Assembly (NCBI RefSeq): GCF_000586435.1
Contig: NZ_BAWH01000007.1
Span: 62,001-126,000 of the forward strand
Origin: Psychrobacter sp. JCM 18901
Lineage (GTDB): Bacteria; Pseudomonadota; Gammaproteobacteria; Pseudomonadales; Moraxellaceae
Direction of reading: 5' to 3'
Length of the DNA stretch: 64,000 nt
The notes beneath the pieces are model-generated. The model made no database searches and was not told the DNA's origin. It was given only the letters and a program-made list of their open reading frames with translations. Made by a program: the position numbers and the translations under genes. Below, piece by piece: positions 10,417 through 21,508 of the stretch (within the stretch, counting starts at the first letter, position 1; each line of letters begins with the position of its first letter).

Positions 10417-11076
10417 TTACGCTGGTGGCTGCAAGTTTTCAGGATTTAAGCCTTTAACGGGAACCACTTCTTGTAAATGTTGACGTATCGTATCGATAGG
10501 AAACTTCTGTGCTTGCAAGCGTTTCGGTACGATTTGGCTACCTTGCTGACCTTTTAGCTCAAACATCATAAAGATATAGTCGTCAGTCTCATCCCAGCTC
10601 TTGATAGAGGTCCAAGGAATAACCGCTTGCTGAGTTGCGCCTGCACGCATTTGCATACCGCGCATTTGCGAGTTTTTCATCATATCAGGCTGGTTGCTTG
10701 GCATCGCCATGACTAGACCATGCTTTTGTACACCTAACTTCATTTGGCGCATTTCATCTGGCATCTCTTGGTCGGCCACTTGTTTGTCAAACTCTCTTTT
10801 TACGTACCATTTAAAACCTAAAGTACGCGCCAATAGATATATCACCACACCAACCAGCATTAACCAAAATATAATGGTTGAATAGCCTGTTACAAAGATA
10901 AGTCCTGCAATAGCAAGTACCACAACCACTGCCATGATGATCCACTCTTTGGTCTTAAAGCTTGATAAACCAAAAGAAGGGCTGGCACTGGCAAACAGTT
11001 CATACTGTGCTTGGTGGAATTCAGCCTCAGTTAGGTTTAAGGCGACAGGTTGGAGCGTGTAGGGGTACAGGGCCAT
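10417..11076 (-). CDS. YcxB-like two-span membrane protein
   Basis: A 219-residue protein of unknown function that resembles YcxB-like proteins. Two adjacent hydrophobic segments (about 48-65 and 67-85) follow a soluble N-terminal part that begins MALYPYTLQPVALNLTEAEF. The C-terminal soluble half contains AVIPWTSIKSWDETDDYIF, the conserved 'I.W..I..' strand of the family. It stands alone; no operon partner is visible. Confidence 0.65.
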   Translation of the reverse strand: MALYPYTLQPVALNLTEAEFHQAQYELFASASPSFGLSSFKTKEWIIMAVVVVLAIAGLIFVTGYSTIIFWLMLVGVVIYLLARTLGFKWYVKREFDKQVADQEMPDEMRQMKLGVQKHGLVMAMPSNQPDMMKNSQMRGMQMRAGATQQAVIPWTSIKSWDETDDYIFMMFELKGQQGSQIVPKRLQAQKFPIDTIRQHLQEVVPVKGLNPENLQPPA

Positions 11077-11575
11077 AAAGGTTTCTCAAATACTTATATT
11101 AAAAGCGTTGGATTAAAACTGCCAAAGCGAAGCAGCGATGCTGTACTTGGCTAGAAGTGAATAAAGGTATGCGCTTATCTTACCGAAAAGTACTCCTAAA
11201 TGAAACATATAAGCAAGACTGTTCACGGATAGATGTCATATTAATGACGTAGTTCACGCTCTATACTCAGCTAATTAAGACCAGACGAAAGCAAAAGTGA
11301 GAAATTAGAATTAGAATAACTTGCTATAAGCGATTAGTATCATGAACAAAACCTAGTGAGAATCAGTCATACATCGCTAAAAAGCAGTCAAAGATATCCA
11401 AAACATGGTCAAATCTGCCGTGTCTTGGTATTATAGCGTCTACAAGATATGTTGATATAAAACATAACGTCATAGCCGGTTATCACAAAGACTGTGATAG
11501 CGATGCGCTAGGCAATTACTCTATAAATAATACTTTTAAACCTTTTACTCACCTTTAGTGTTACAGGCAACTACT
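11077..11575. other. Intergenic region upstream of serS
   Basis: About 500 bp between the divergent YcxB-like gene and serS. I see no gene, T-box or other recognisable leader; the serS promoter should lie here. Confidence 0.4.
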
Positions 11576-12861
<1,286 letters not shown>

Positions 12862-13155
12862 TAAATGGACTATCAGTAATGAGCTGCTTGTCACTTAGGT
12901 CACTCGTAGCTTGTTACTTATAACTTAAATCAAAGTCCGTCATTGCTCATCGTTTAACAAAACTGATGTGAGTCATTGCTAAATATAAACGGTCTTGTCA
13001 CCGCATTTTTGGATAGCTCATAGCAAATATGTTAATATTGCATTTTTATTTTATAGCCTATCCATTGAGGACGCCTGTCGCGTTTTTGATGGATTATCCT
13101 CTGAGTAAACTCTCCTCTTATCTTTATACGACTCATTCGAATATTAGGACACTCT

Positions 13156-15156
13156 ATGCCAGCTCCAATTAGCGAACGTAAACTAGCCAATGCCATCCGT
13201 GTACTGTCGTTTGACGCGGTTCAAAAAGCCAACTCTGGACATCCGGGTGCGCCAATGGGTATGGCTGATATTGCCGAAGTTTTGTGGCGCAAATTTTTGA
13301 AGCACAATCCAGCAGATCCTAATTGGCACAACCGTGATCGCTTTGTACTGTCAAACGGTCATGGCTCGATGCTTATTTATTCATTGCTACATTTATCAGG
13401 TTACGATGTTAGCGTTGATGACCTTAAAGGTTTCCGTCAGCTGCATTCAAAAACCCCAGGTCATCCTGAACTTGGCTACACGCCTGGTGTAGAAACGACG
13501 ACTGGTCCGCTAGGACAAGGCATTGCTAATGCGGTTGGTTTTGCGATTGCAGAAAAAAACCCTAGCCGCACAGTTCAACCGTGACGGTCATAACGTCGTC
13601 GATCATCATACCTATGCGTTCTTGGGCGATGGCTGCTTGATGGAAGGTATCAGTCATGAAGTTTGCTCATTAGCTGGCACGTTGGCGCTTGGTAAGTTGG
13701 TATTCTTCTACGATGATAATGGTATCTCAATCGACGGTAATGTCGAAGGCTGGTTCACTGATGATACTGAAGCGCGTTTTGAGTCTTACGGCTGGCAAGT
13801 TATCAAAGTTGACGGTCATGATACTGATGCAATCACGCAAGCGACTGAGCAAGCCATTGCAGAGACTGCTAAGCCAAGTCTAATTATTTGCAAAACCACG
13901 ATCGGTGCTGGTAGCCCGAACAAACAAGGTCTAGCGGCCAGTCATGGTGCTCCACTTGGTGATGACGAAATCGCCTTGACTCGTGATGCACTATCTTGGA
14001 AGCATGCCCCATTTGAATTAGATGACGAAATCTATGAAGCGTGGGATGCTAAAGCAAAAGGTGATGTCCAGCAAAAGAACTGGGATGCAGACTTTGAAGC
14101 GTATAAAAAAAAGCCTACCCAGAGCTTGCAGCAGAATTGTCACGCCGTCTAAACGGCGAGTTGCCTGCTGATTTTGCTAGCCAAGCACAAGCTTATATTC
14201 AGCAAACGCAAGAAGCGGGCGGTGATGTCGCTAGTCGTAAAGCGAGTCAAAATGCTATCAACAGCTTGCAGCCATTATTGCCAGAACTATTGGGCGGTTC
14301 AGCAGATTTAGCGGGCTCAAACCTCACGTTATTCAAAGGCGCTAAAGGCATCGAGAAAGACGCTGATGGCAACTACATCTATTATGGCGTACGTGAGTTC
14401 GGTATGACCGCGATTGCCAATGGTATCGCATTGCATGGCGGCTTTATCCCTTACGTAGCGACGTTCCTAATGTTTATGGAATACGCACGTAATGCGGTAC
14501 GCATGGGCGCACTGATGAAGCAGCGCGTCATCCATGTCTATACGCATGACTCTATCGGTCTGGGTGAAGACGGCCCAACACATCAGCCAGTTGAGCAATT
14601 GACCAACCTACGTACCACGCCAAACCTACGTACATGGCGTCCTTGTGATGCTACCGAATCTGCTAGTGCTTGGGTAGAAGCAATCAAATCAGAAAACAAT
14701 CCATCAGCATTGATCTTTAGCCGTCAAAGCTTGCCACATCAAGCACGTGATAGCGAGCAAGTCGCGAACATCACTAAAGGTGGTTATGTACTGGCAAAAG
14801 AGCAAGGCGAGCTACAAGCCATCATCATCGCTACTGGTTCAGAAGTTGGCCTAGCGATGGAAGCGTATGAGGCGTTGAGCGCAAATGGTGTTGGCGTCCG
14901 TGTGGTGTCTATGCCATGTGCTGAGATTTTCGTCGAGCAAGATGCTAGCTATCGCGAAGCGGTATTGCCTACCAATATTCGTGCTCGCGTCGCAGTAGAA
15001 GCGGCGCATGTAGATTACTGGTATAAGTTCGTTGGTCTAGATGGCAAAGTCATCGGTATGACCACTTATGGCGAATCTGCTCCAGCTAGTGATTTGTATA
15101 AAGAGTTTGGTATCACGACTGACGCTGTGGTTGAAGCGGTAAATAGTTTGGTTTAA
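13156..15156 (+). CDS. tkt: Transketolase (two indels)
   Basis: The thiamine-diphosphate enzyme that moves two-carbon units in the non-oxidative pentose phosphate pathway. The N-terminus [20 protein letters not shown] and [21 protein letters not shown] are typical. The ThDP/Mg motif [18 protein letters not shown] is near 155, the second domain has DLAGSNLT, and [21 protein letters not shown] is near 475. The frame breaks at the A7 run 13553-13559 (real A6) and the A8 run 14105-14112 (real A9 most likely). The restored length is 666 residues, normal for the family. AGGA precedes the ATG. A terminator follows directly. Confidence 0.93.
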
Positions 15157-15181
15157 TTAACCTGACTTAGTTAGCGTTTAA

Positions 15182-15217
15182 AAAAAGAGTCACTAGAGAA
15201 AACTAGTGGCTTTTTTT
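15182..15217 (+). terminator. Rho-independent terminator after tkt
   Basis: The stem AGTCACTAG/CTAGTGGCT with an AGAAAA loop is flanked by A and T runs and ends in seven T. Confidence 0.85.
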
Positions 15218-15281
15218 GTATGGCTAATCAATATATTAAGTTGTATTATCGTATAAACTAAATTTTTAACTAGGCATTGTG

Positions 15282-16163
15282 ATGATTAAAGAGCTAATTA
15301 AAGATATAAGTTACGATAAAATTTCGTTAAATCAAGCTTTAACGAGAGCAAAATTAATCGCTTATAAGATTGATAATGATGAGTTCATAAGTTGGATAAG
15401 TAGAGAGCTGAATGGATATGATGATTTAGACATTATTCCTGAATACCGAGAATTATACTGTGACATAGTTGCTAGAGTAGAAAATCCATATAGTGGTACT
15501 AGATTGGTTCCTATAGATTTGACTGAATTTGACAGAAGTATTGATGGTAATTTATATAAATTTAATTATACATTAAGTATTTTTGGCGTTGAACAGAACT
15601 TAGAAGCTGTGAAGCATTCAAACGAGCAACATGGATATATTGATTTTCCTATTGAGATAGTAAGGGATATAAGTAAGCTTGTTCAGCAAAATAACATATC
15701 TGCTGTAAGTAGAAAAATGCAATTCAGTCAGCTACATAATATATTAAGCATAACAAAGCAGAGGCTTTTAGATACATTGCTTGAACTAAATAAAGCTTTT
15801 CCAGATTTAGAAGATGAATATATGAACGATGATAAAAAAGATACAGCGAGTCAAATTATTACTACGAATATCTATGGCAATAATGCAAGTTCGAACGTTG
15901 GAGTTGGCAAGGATTTCACTCAAGGCATTAGTAATAGCTATACGGAAAAAGTAGAGCAAGTCCTTAATGATTTAAGGCAGTTAGGTGTTCCAAATGAAGA
16001 CATTAATGAATTAGAAAGTATTATTAACAATGAGCCAGATAAAAATAAACTTGGTGCGAAGTTTCTTGTTTGGTCATCGGCGCTCATGACAAAGGCTGTT
16101 GAAAAAGGTATAGATGTCAAAGTCCCTGAAGTTTTAGATGCGATTCAAAACCTTATAGTCTAA
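15282..16163 (+). CDS. AbiTii-domain protein (putative phage-defence)
   Basis: The N-terminal part (KELIKDISYDKISLNQALTRAKLIAY, then EFISWISRELNGYDD) fits the AbiTii domain found in abortive-infection and other defence proteins. A middle segment TTNIYGNNASSNVGVGKD near 192-210 looks like the Gly/Asn-rich linkers seen in such proteins, followed by a helical C-terminal domain of about 80 residues. ATG 15282 is chosen; a GTG lies just before it. The 293-residue frame is intact. Its bases are clearly AT-richer than those of tkt or dpp (a 60-bp sample at 15301 has 16 G/C), which suggests horizontal transfer. The NERD gene follows after 20 bp. The function is inferred from the domain only. Confidence 0.7.
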   Translation: MIKELIKDISYDKISLNQALTRAKLIAYKIDNDEFISWISRELNGYDDLDIIPEYRELYCDIVARVENPYSGTRLVPIDLTEFDRSIDGNLYKFNYTLSIFGVEQNLEAVKHSNEQHGYIDFPIEIVRDISKLVQQNNISAVSRKMQFSQLHNILSITKQRLLDTLLELNKAFPDLEDEYMNDDKKDTASQIITTNIYGNNASSNVGVGKDFTQGISNSYTEKVEQVLNDLRQLGVPNEDINELESIINNEPDKNKLGAKFLVWSSALMTKAVEKGIDVKVPEVLDAIQNLIV

Positions 16164-16183
16164 GATTTTTAGAGTAAAAAACC

Positions 16184-17178
16184 ATGTCCCTAAAATCCAG
16201 CTTTAAAGCTTCCTAGGTGAAACCGTCATCAACGTCGCCATGTGGTTAAAGCTTGAAAAAGACGTCTACCACCGTTTAAACGGTATTACCTTGCCACGAG
16301 CCAATGGCGGCAGTACGCAAATCGATCATATCATCGTCTCCGTATACGGCATCTTTGTCATTGAAACCAAAAACTATAAAGGCTGGATATATGGTAGCGA
16401 GAATCAAAGACAGTGGACGCAATCCTTTCCTAATGGAAGTAAATTCAAATTCCAAAATCCATTGCTTCAAAACTACTTGCACATTAAGACGCTCGCAGAT
16501 TTATTGGGCTTGGAGCTGAGCTACTTCCATTCGATGATTGCCTTCATCGGTGAGTGCGAATTAAAAACCCGTGATGAATTGCCCGAACATGTATTGACCA
16601 GTGGCATGGTGTCGTATGTAAAGAAGAAACAAGATAAGCTACTGACTGAAGACGAGGTCACATCCATTGTTGAGCAGATAGAAAGCAGTAGATTTAGCAA
16701 ATCGTGGCGCACCAATCGGCAGCACAAAGCCTATCTAAAAGATAAGCATAGTAATCCAAGCAATAATACTGATAATCCTACACTTGAACCAACAGCAAGA
16801 GAAACCCCTAACAGAGCCACGATGAAAAGTAGGGAAGTGCAGCGATGGTCTGGTCAAACTGAGATTGAATCTAGCGAGTTACCGATTGATAGTTTAAATA
16901 CTCAGCAGACGATCGCACCGCATACCAGTATGTCGCATGATATGGCCAATAAAGTGTTTCTTACGCCGTTTGAGGTTGTAGAGCCTGAACTAACAGCGAT
17001 TTCCTCTGAGATAGATGTGGTGATAGACCATACAGCTGATTTGATTCAAACACCAACCTGCCCGAGATGTAACGGTGAGATGATTAAGAGAGTAGCAAAA
17101 AAGGCCTGAATCAAGGTCAGACCTTTTTTTGGTTGTAGCCAATTTCCTAAATGTTGGGGTGTGGTGAATATTGATTAG
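16184..17178 (+). CDS. NERD-domain nuclease-related protein with C-terminal topoisomerase-type zinc finger (three indels)
   Basis: The NERD domain covers about residues 10-120, with GGSTQIDHIIVSVYGIFVIE and TKNYKGWIYGSE carrying the D...E-x-K nuclease-like motif. A poorly conserved linker (about 165-280) leads to a C-terminal zinc finger: CPRCNGEMIKRVAKKG, then FFGCSQFPKCWG, a C-x2-C...C-x5-C pattern typical of topoisomerase C4 fingers. To see this, three indels must be repaired: one T missing near 16210 (start MSLKSSFKAFLGETV at 16184), A6 at 17097-17102 (real A7) and T7 at 17124-17130 (real T6). The restored length is about 331 residues. It lies 20 bp after the AbiTii gene, probably in one transcript. 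Confidence 0.78.
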
Positions 17179-17205
17179 TCGTTAATCATCTTAACCTTAG
17201 TCACC

Positions 17206-18176
17206 TTAACCATATATCTCTTCTAAACGTAAACAAGCAACCAATCGACCGTCCCATTCGCGCAGTTGCGGCTCTATTTCGCTGCATTGCTGTTTGGCAT
17301 ATGGGCAGCGTTTATGTAGGGCGCAGCCACTTGGTGGATTTAGTGGACTTGGTAGCTCACCTTGTAGGGTCAAATCATTTTTATGACCGTTTACCGTTGG
17401 TGCAGCAGCCAATAACGCGATGGTATACGGATGCTTTGGCGCATTATAAATCGCTTCTTTAGGGCCGTGTTCGACGGCCTGACCCAAGTACATCACCATC
17501 ACATCATCAGCGACATGGCGCACGACGGATAAATTGTGCGAGATAAAGACGTAAGCGGTGCGATACTCATCCTGCAAATCCATAAATAGATTTAAGACTT
17601 GCGCCTGAATCGATACATCGAGTGCGGAAGTTGGCTCATCAGCGACGACGATTTTAGGGTTGAGCATCATGCGCGTGCGAGGGCAATACGTTGACGCTGA
17701 CCACCCGAAAACATATGCGGATAACGACCAGCGTGTTCGGGACGTAAACCGACATGTCTCATCATCTCGTTGATTTTGTCGCGCTTTTCCTCTTTAGACA
17801 GTTTGGTATGGATATCCAATGGTTCTGTCAATTGATAGCCAATGGTATGACGCGGATTTAAGCTACCATAAGGGTTTTGGAAGACCATTTGAATTTCAGT
17901 ACGTAATTCTTTTAGCGCTTTTCTGCTATAGCCTGTGGTGCCTTCATCATTGATAAATAGCTCACCATGTGTAGGCGATTCGATCAGTGTCAACTGGCGG
18001 GCAAGGGTAGATTTTCCGCAGCCTGACTCACCAACGACGGCCAATGTCTTGCCAGCTTCAAGCTCGAATGAGACGCCATTGAGCGCTTTCACGTAGGCCT
18101 TTGCTTTGCCCAGACCTTGTGATACTGGGTAGTGCTTGTGTAGATTGTCTGCTTTTAGGACCACTTTGTTACTCAT
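17206..18176 (-). CDS. dppF: Dipeptide/oligopeptide ABC transporter ATP-binding protein DppF (one indel)
   Basis: One of two ATPases that power peptide import. Walker [12 protein letters not shown] is near 50-60, the signature [14 protein letters not shown] near 155, Walker [13 protein letters not shown] after the break, and [13 protein letters not shown] holds the switch His. The oligo/dipeptide C-terminal domain with [15 protein letters not shown] is present. The frame breaks near 17670, where one base of a CGCGCG-like stretch is missing, exactly between ALARA and MMLNPK. The restored length is about 323 residues. Its ATG overlaps the dppD stop by 4 bp, so the two are coupled. Confidence 0.92.
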
Positions 18177-19240
18177 ACTTGTGACTCCAAGATAGCAGCG
18201 TGAGAGGGGCGAGAAGTAATATTAGAATCAATACAACGCACCTTGCCATTGGGCGTATCTAAAATAGGTGGCGGTACTTCGCAAGCAGGCTCTTTATAAG
18301 GGCAACGAGGAGACAACAAGCAACCAGCTGGCCTGTCATATTGACTTGGCACAACTCCTGGTAAACTGTTTAGTCTATCTTGACCAATAGCCAACTCAGG
18401 GATGGCTTGTAGCAATGCTTCAGTATAAGGATGTGCAGGCTTTTGAAAAATCTCTGGCACGGTACTGGTTTCGACCACTTGTCCAGCATACATGACAGCG
18501 ACATCACGCGAGTTTTGTGCAACCAGTCCTAAGTCGTGAGTGATTAATACCATGGCCATTTGTTTTTCACGTTGCAATCGGCTCAGCAAATCCATGATTT
18601 GTGCTTGTACGGTGACATCCAAAGCCGTGGTTGGTTCATCTGCGATCAGTAGTTTTGGCTCACAAGCAATGGCCATCGCAATCATAACTCGTTGACTCAT
18701 ACCACCTGATAGTTGATGCGGATAGACCTTGAGACGATTCTTTGCATCGGGCATTTCGACCAACTCTAGCAGCTCTAAGATGCGTGTTTGTACTGCTGCG
18801 CCTCGTAAACCAAGGTGCTTACGTAGTACTTCACCCAATTGCATCTCAACCGTAAAGCTTGGATTTAGGCAAGACATCGCATTTTGAAAAATCATAGAGA
18901 TGTCTTTACCAATGATGCCGCGTCTCTCTTTTGCTGACATACTAAGCATATCTTTATTGTCAAAGACCACTCGCTGTGCACGAACGGTCGCAGAAGGTGG
19001 CAACAGCCCCATCAGCGCCATCATGGTGACTGATTTACCTGAGCCGGACTCACCAACGACAGCGATGACTTCACCTTGTGCGATTTTCAGTGATACATCA
19101 TCGACTGCACGAAAGGCACGTATCCCTTGACCGAAAGTAACCGATAGGTTCTCGATATCTAACAGCAACGGTGAGTCTTTTTTTGATGTGCCATTCATAG
19201 AGGTATGGTTGATAGGCGTTTTAATTAATGGATCAGTCAT
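18173..19240 (-). CDS. dppD: Dipeptide/oligopeptide ABC transporter ATP-binding protein DppD
   Basis: The partner ATPase of DppF. The intact 355-residue product has Walker [13 protein letters not shown] near 60, the signature [16 protein letters not shown] near 180, Walker [15 protein letters not shown] and the switch region [10 protein letters not shown]. The C-terminal oligopeptide domain ends with [20 protein letters not shown] 23-residue N-terminal extension precedes the ABC domain. It follows dppC with one base between them and overlaps dppF. Confidence 0.95.
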   Translation of the reverse strand: MTDPLIKTPINHTSMNGTSKKDSPLLLDIENLSVTFGQGIRAFRAVDDVSLKIAQGEVIAVVGESGSGKSVTMMALMGLLPPSATVRAQRVVFDNKDMLSMSAKERRGIIGKDISMIFQNAMSCLNPSFTVEMQLGEVLRKHLGLRGAAVQTRILELLELVEMPDAKNRLKVYPHQLSGGMSQRVMIAMAIACEPKLLIADEPTTALDVTVQAQIMDLLSRLQREKQMAMVLITHDLGLVAQNSRDVAVMYAGQVVETSTVPEIFQKPAHPYTEALLQAIPELAIGQDRLNSLPGVVPSQYDRPAGCLLSPRCPYKEPACEVPPPILDTPNGKVRCIDSNITSRPSHAAILESQV

Positions 19241-19241
19241 G

Positions 19242-20162
19242 TTAGGTCACCTGCTTTAATTTGGGATCTAGTGCATCGCGTAAGCCATCACCGGTCAAGT
19301 TAATCGACAGAGCAGCTAAGAAAATAGCGACACCCGGCCAAATAGCGAGCCAAACATTACTTTGAATGTATTGACGTGCCGTACCTAGCATCGCGCCCCA
19401 TTCGGCATCAGGTGGCTGTACGCCAAAGCCTAGGAAACCAATCGCACCTGCTTCTAAAATAGCAGACGAGAAAATCATCGTCGCCTGTACGATAAGCGGT
19501 GCCATACAGTTGGGTAAAATGGTGATAAACAATAAACGCAGTACGCCAGCACCCATCACTTGTGAAGCAATGAAGTATTCTCGCTGTAGCTCTACCATCG
19601 CAGTCGCACGAGTTAACCGAATAAAAGGCGGCGTACAGACCAGTGCGATCGTAATAATCGTATTGGTCATAGAAGGCCCTAAGATAGCAGCAATAATAAT
19701 CGCTAATAGCAAGCTCGGATATGACATCAAAATATCATTGACCAGCATGACCGCTTTGCCCCAGACCTTTGGCCAAAATGCTGCACTCAGACCTAATGAG
19801 ATACCAACCAACATCGCCAAAGTCGTTGCGCTTAGACCGATAAATAATGAATAACGCGCGCCATACATCACTCGAGACAATGTATCTCGGCCCGCGTCAT
19901 CAGTGCCTAGCCAAAACATCGCATTGCCACCATCTAAAAAGGCAGGCGGCAATTGCTCTTGACCAGTGAACAACTCATAAGGATCATGAGGCGCAATAGC
20001 AGGGGCGAGTATGGCAACAAGAACCATTAATGCCAGTACGATAAAACCAATCACGGCGCCTTTGTTTCGGCAGAACGTCGATAAAAATAGCTGCCAAGAT
20101 GACGGCGGTGTGGCTGCCATCAGATTGACATCAGAGGGGAGAACAGAAGGCTTCATGAGCAT
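19242..20162 (-). CDS. dppC: Dipeptide/oligopeptide ABC transporter permease DppC
   Basis: An inner-membrane permease of the BPD-transport family with six predicted membrane segments. After the first span comes [19 protein letters not shown] and the typical [20 protein letters not shown] loop near 95-115. The EAA loop for contact with the ATPases is near 190-220 ([18 protein letters not shown]). The C-terminus [15 protein letters not shown] is diagnostic. The 306-residue length is normal. A gap of 134 bp without a gene separates it from dppB. Confidence 0.95.
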   Translation of the reverse strand: MLMKPSVLPSDVNLMAATPPSSWQLFLSTFCRNKGAVIGFIVLALMVLVAILAPAIAPHDPYELFTGQEQLPPAFLDGGNAMFWLGTDDAGRDTLSRVMYGARYSLFIGLSATTLAMLVGISLGLSAAFWPKVWGKAVMLVNDILMSYPSLLLAIIIAAILGPSMTNTIITIALVCTPPFIRLTRATAMVELQREYFIASQVMGAGVLRLLFITILPNCMAPLIVQATMIFSSAILEAGAIGFLGFGVQPPDAEWGAMLGTARQYIQSNVWLAIWPGVAIFLAALSINLTGDGLRDALDPKLKQVT

Positions 20163-20296
20163 TTCCTATAGTGGCTAGCGCATTGGATTCGTTTGGGCTT
20201 CCTTCCTAACAATTATTAGAAGTCTGCCAAAAACCTTTATAACCAAGCAAGCGCTAATCATCACTATTTATAATGTGAGTATTTATCAATGTTAAA

Positions 20297-21313
20297 TTAA
20301 GAAGTATGGCGAATACGTGGATTGATCAGACCATACAAAATATCAATAAATAAACTAACCAAAATCAGAGCGGTGGCGACCAATAAAATACCATTTTGTA
20401 CAATAGGATAGTCACGAGTGAAAAACCCATCGAGTAGCCAATTACCAACGCCTGGCCAACTAAAGATAGTCTCGGTAATAATGGCACCTGCAAGCAATGT
20501 CGCCATCTGTAGGCCGACGACCGTAACCACAGTAATCAAGGCATTACGCATTACGTGGACTAGTATTACTCGGCGTGGAGATAAGCCTTTGGCTCGCGCT
20601 GTACGCACGTAATCCTCATCTAACACCTCTAGCATCGCAGAGCGTGTCATCCGTGCAATCATCGCTAATGGAATAGTCGATAAGGCAATAGAGGGCAATA
20701 TAAAGTGTTTGACCACGTTCCAAAATGCGCCAGGTTCTCCCGAGCTTAGTGAGCCGAGTAACCATGAGCCATACAGTGGCTGCACATCTAAAAACTGTGC
20801 GACAGATATCACACCAGCGACAGGTAGGAGACCTAAATAATGAGCGAAGATACCAGTCAGGATAGGGCCCAATAAATAGATGGGCATAGAGTAACCTGCC
20901 AACGCGCCTGACATTAGGGTGTAATCAATCCATGTACCACGGCGCAGGGCAGCAAAGATGCCTAAGCTGACACCAATGACACTAGCGATGACAATAGCGC
21001 ATAATGCCAATTCTAGAGTAGGAACAAAGTGGGCAAAGAAGTCTTGTAGTACGGGCGTACGAGTACGAAAGGACTGACCGAAATCACCCGTTAGGATGCC
21101 AGTCAAATAATCCCAATACTGGGCGACGAGCGGTTTGTCTAATCCTAGCCTTTCTAGGGCACGGGCATGTAGCTCGGGATCGACCATACGCTCACCCATC
21201 ATAATCTCGACGGCATCTCCAGGTACGAGACGAATCAGAGTAAAAGTGGATAGCGTTAGGCCAAGATAGACGGGTATTAAAATGGCAATACGACGCAGAA
21301 TATAAAGTAGCAT
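20297..21313 (-). CDS. dppB: Dipeptide/oligopeptide ABC transporter permease DppB
   Basis: The second permease of the importer. The intact 338-residue protein begins MLLYILRRIAILIPVYLGLTL and has RLVPGDAVEIMMGE near 30, LGLDKPLVAQYWDYL, then six membrane spans, the EAA loop VLDEDYVRTARAKGL near 235 and SWPGVGNWLLDGFFTRDYP near the C-terminus. All are family hallmarks. It is separated from dppA by 195 bp that hold a large hairpin. Confidence 0.95.
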   Translation of the reverse strand: MLLYILRRIAILIPVYLGLTLSTFTLIRLVPGDAVEIMMGERMVDPELHARALERLGLDKPLVAQYWDYLTGILTGDFGQSFRTRTPVLQDFFAHFVPTLELALCAIVIASVIGVSLGIFAALRRGTWIDYTLMSGALAGYSMPIYLLGPILTGIFAHYLGLLPVAGVISVAQFLDVQPLYGSWLLGSLSSGEPGAFWNVVKHFILPSIALSTIPLAMIARMTRSAMLEVLDEDYVRTARAKGLSPRRVILVHVMRNALITVVTVVGLQMATLLAGAIITETIFSWPGVGNWLLDGFFTRDYPIVQNGILLVATALILVSLFIDILYGLINPRIRHTS

Positions 21314-21403
21314 GGGCTGCTCAATAGTTGTGGTTCAATGATTAGAGTATTAGCGATGATGAAGAGATCCGTGACAAAGCGCTTAATTCATATTGTTCAT
21401 ATC

Positions 21404-21458
21404 ATTCATATAAATTCGGCTGGAGCAGAGTATCTGACCCAGCCGCACTTATATGAAT
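21404..21458 (-). promoter_or_regulatory. Intercistronic hairpin between dppA and dppB
   Basis: The arms TTCATATAA and CGGCTGG on one side pair with CCAGCCG and TTATATGAA on the other around a loop of about 15 nt. It lies in the 195-bp gap between the binding-protein gene and the first permease gene. No T run follows, so partial termination or 3'-end protection of the dppA message is more likely than full termination. Confidence 0.55.
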
Positions 21459-21508
21459 GAATAAAATGAATAAATTGCTTATGTTGTAACGGAATTAATC
21501 AGTCAAGG

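Noticed and set aside
17097..17130. Terminator-like A-run, stem and T-run after the short NERD stop
   Set aside because: It folds well, but the DNA beyond it encodes the second half of a zinc finger (GCSQFPKC) once two homopolymer errors are repaired, so it is coding sequence.
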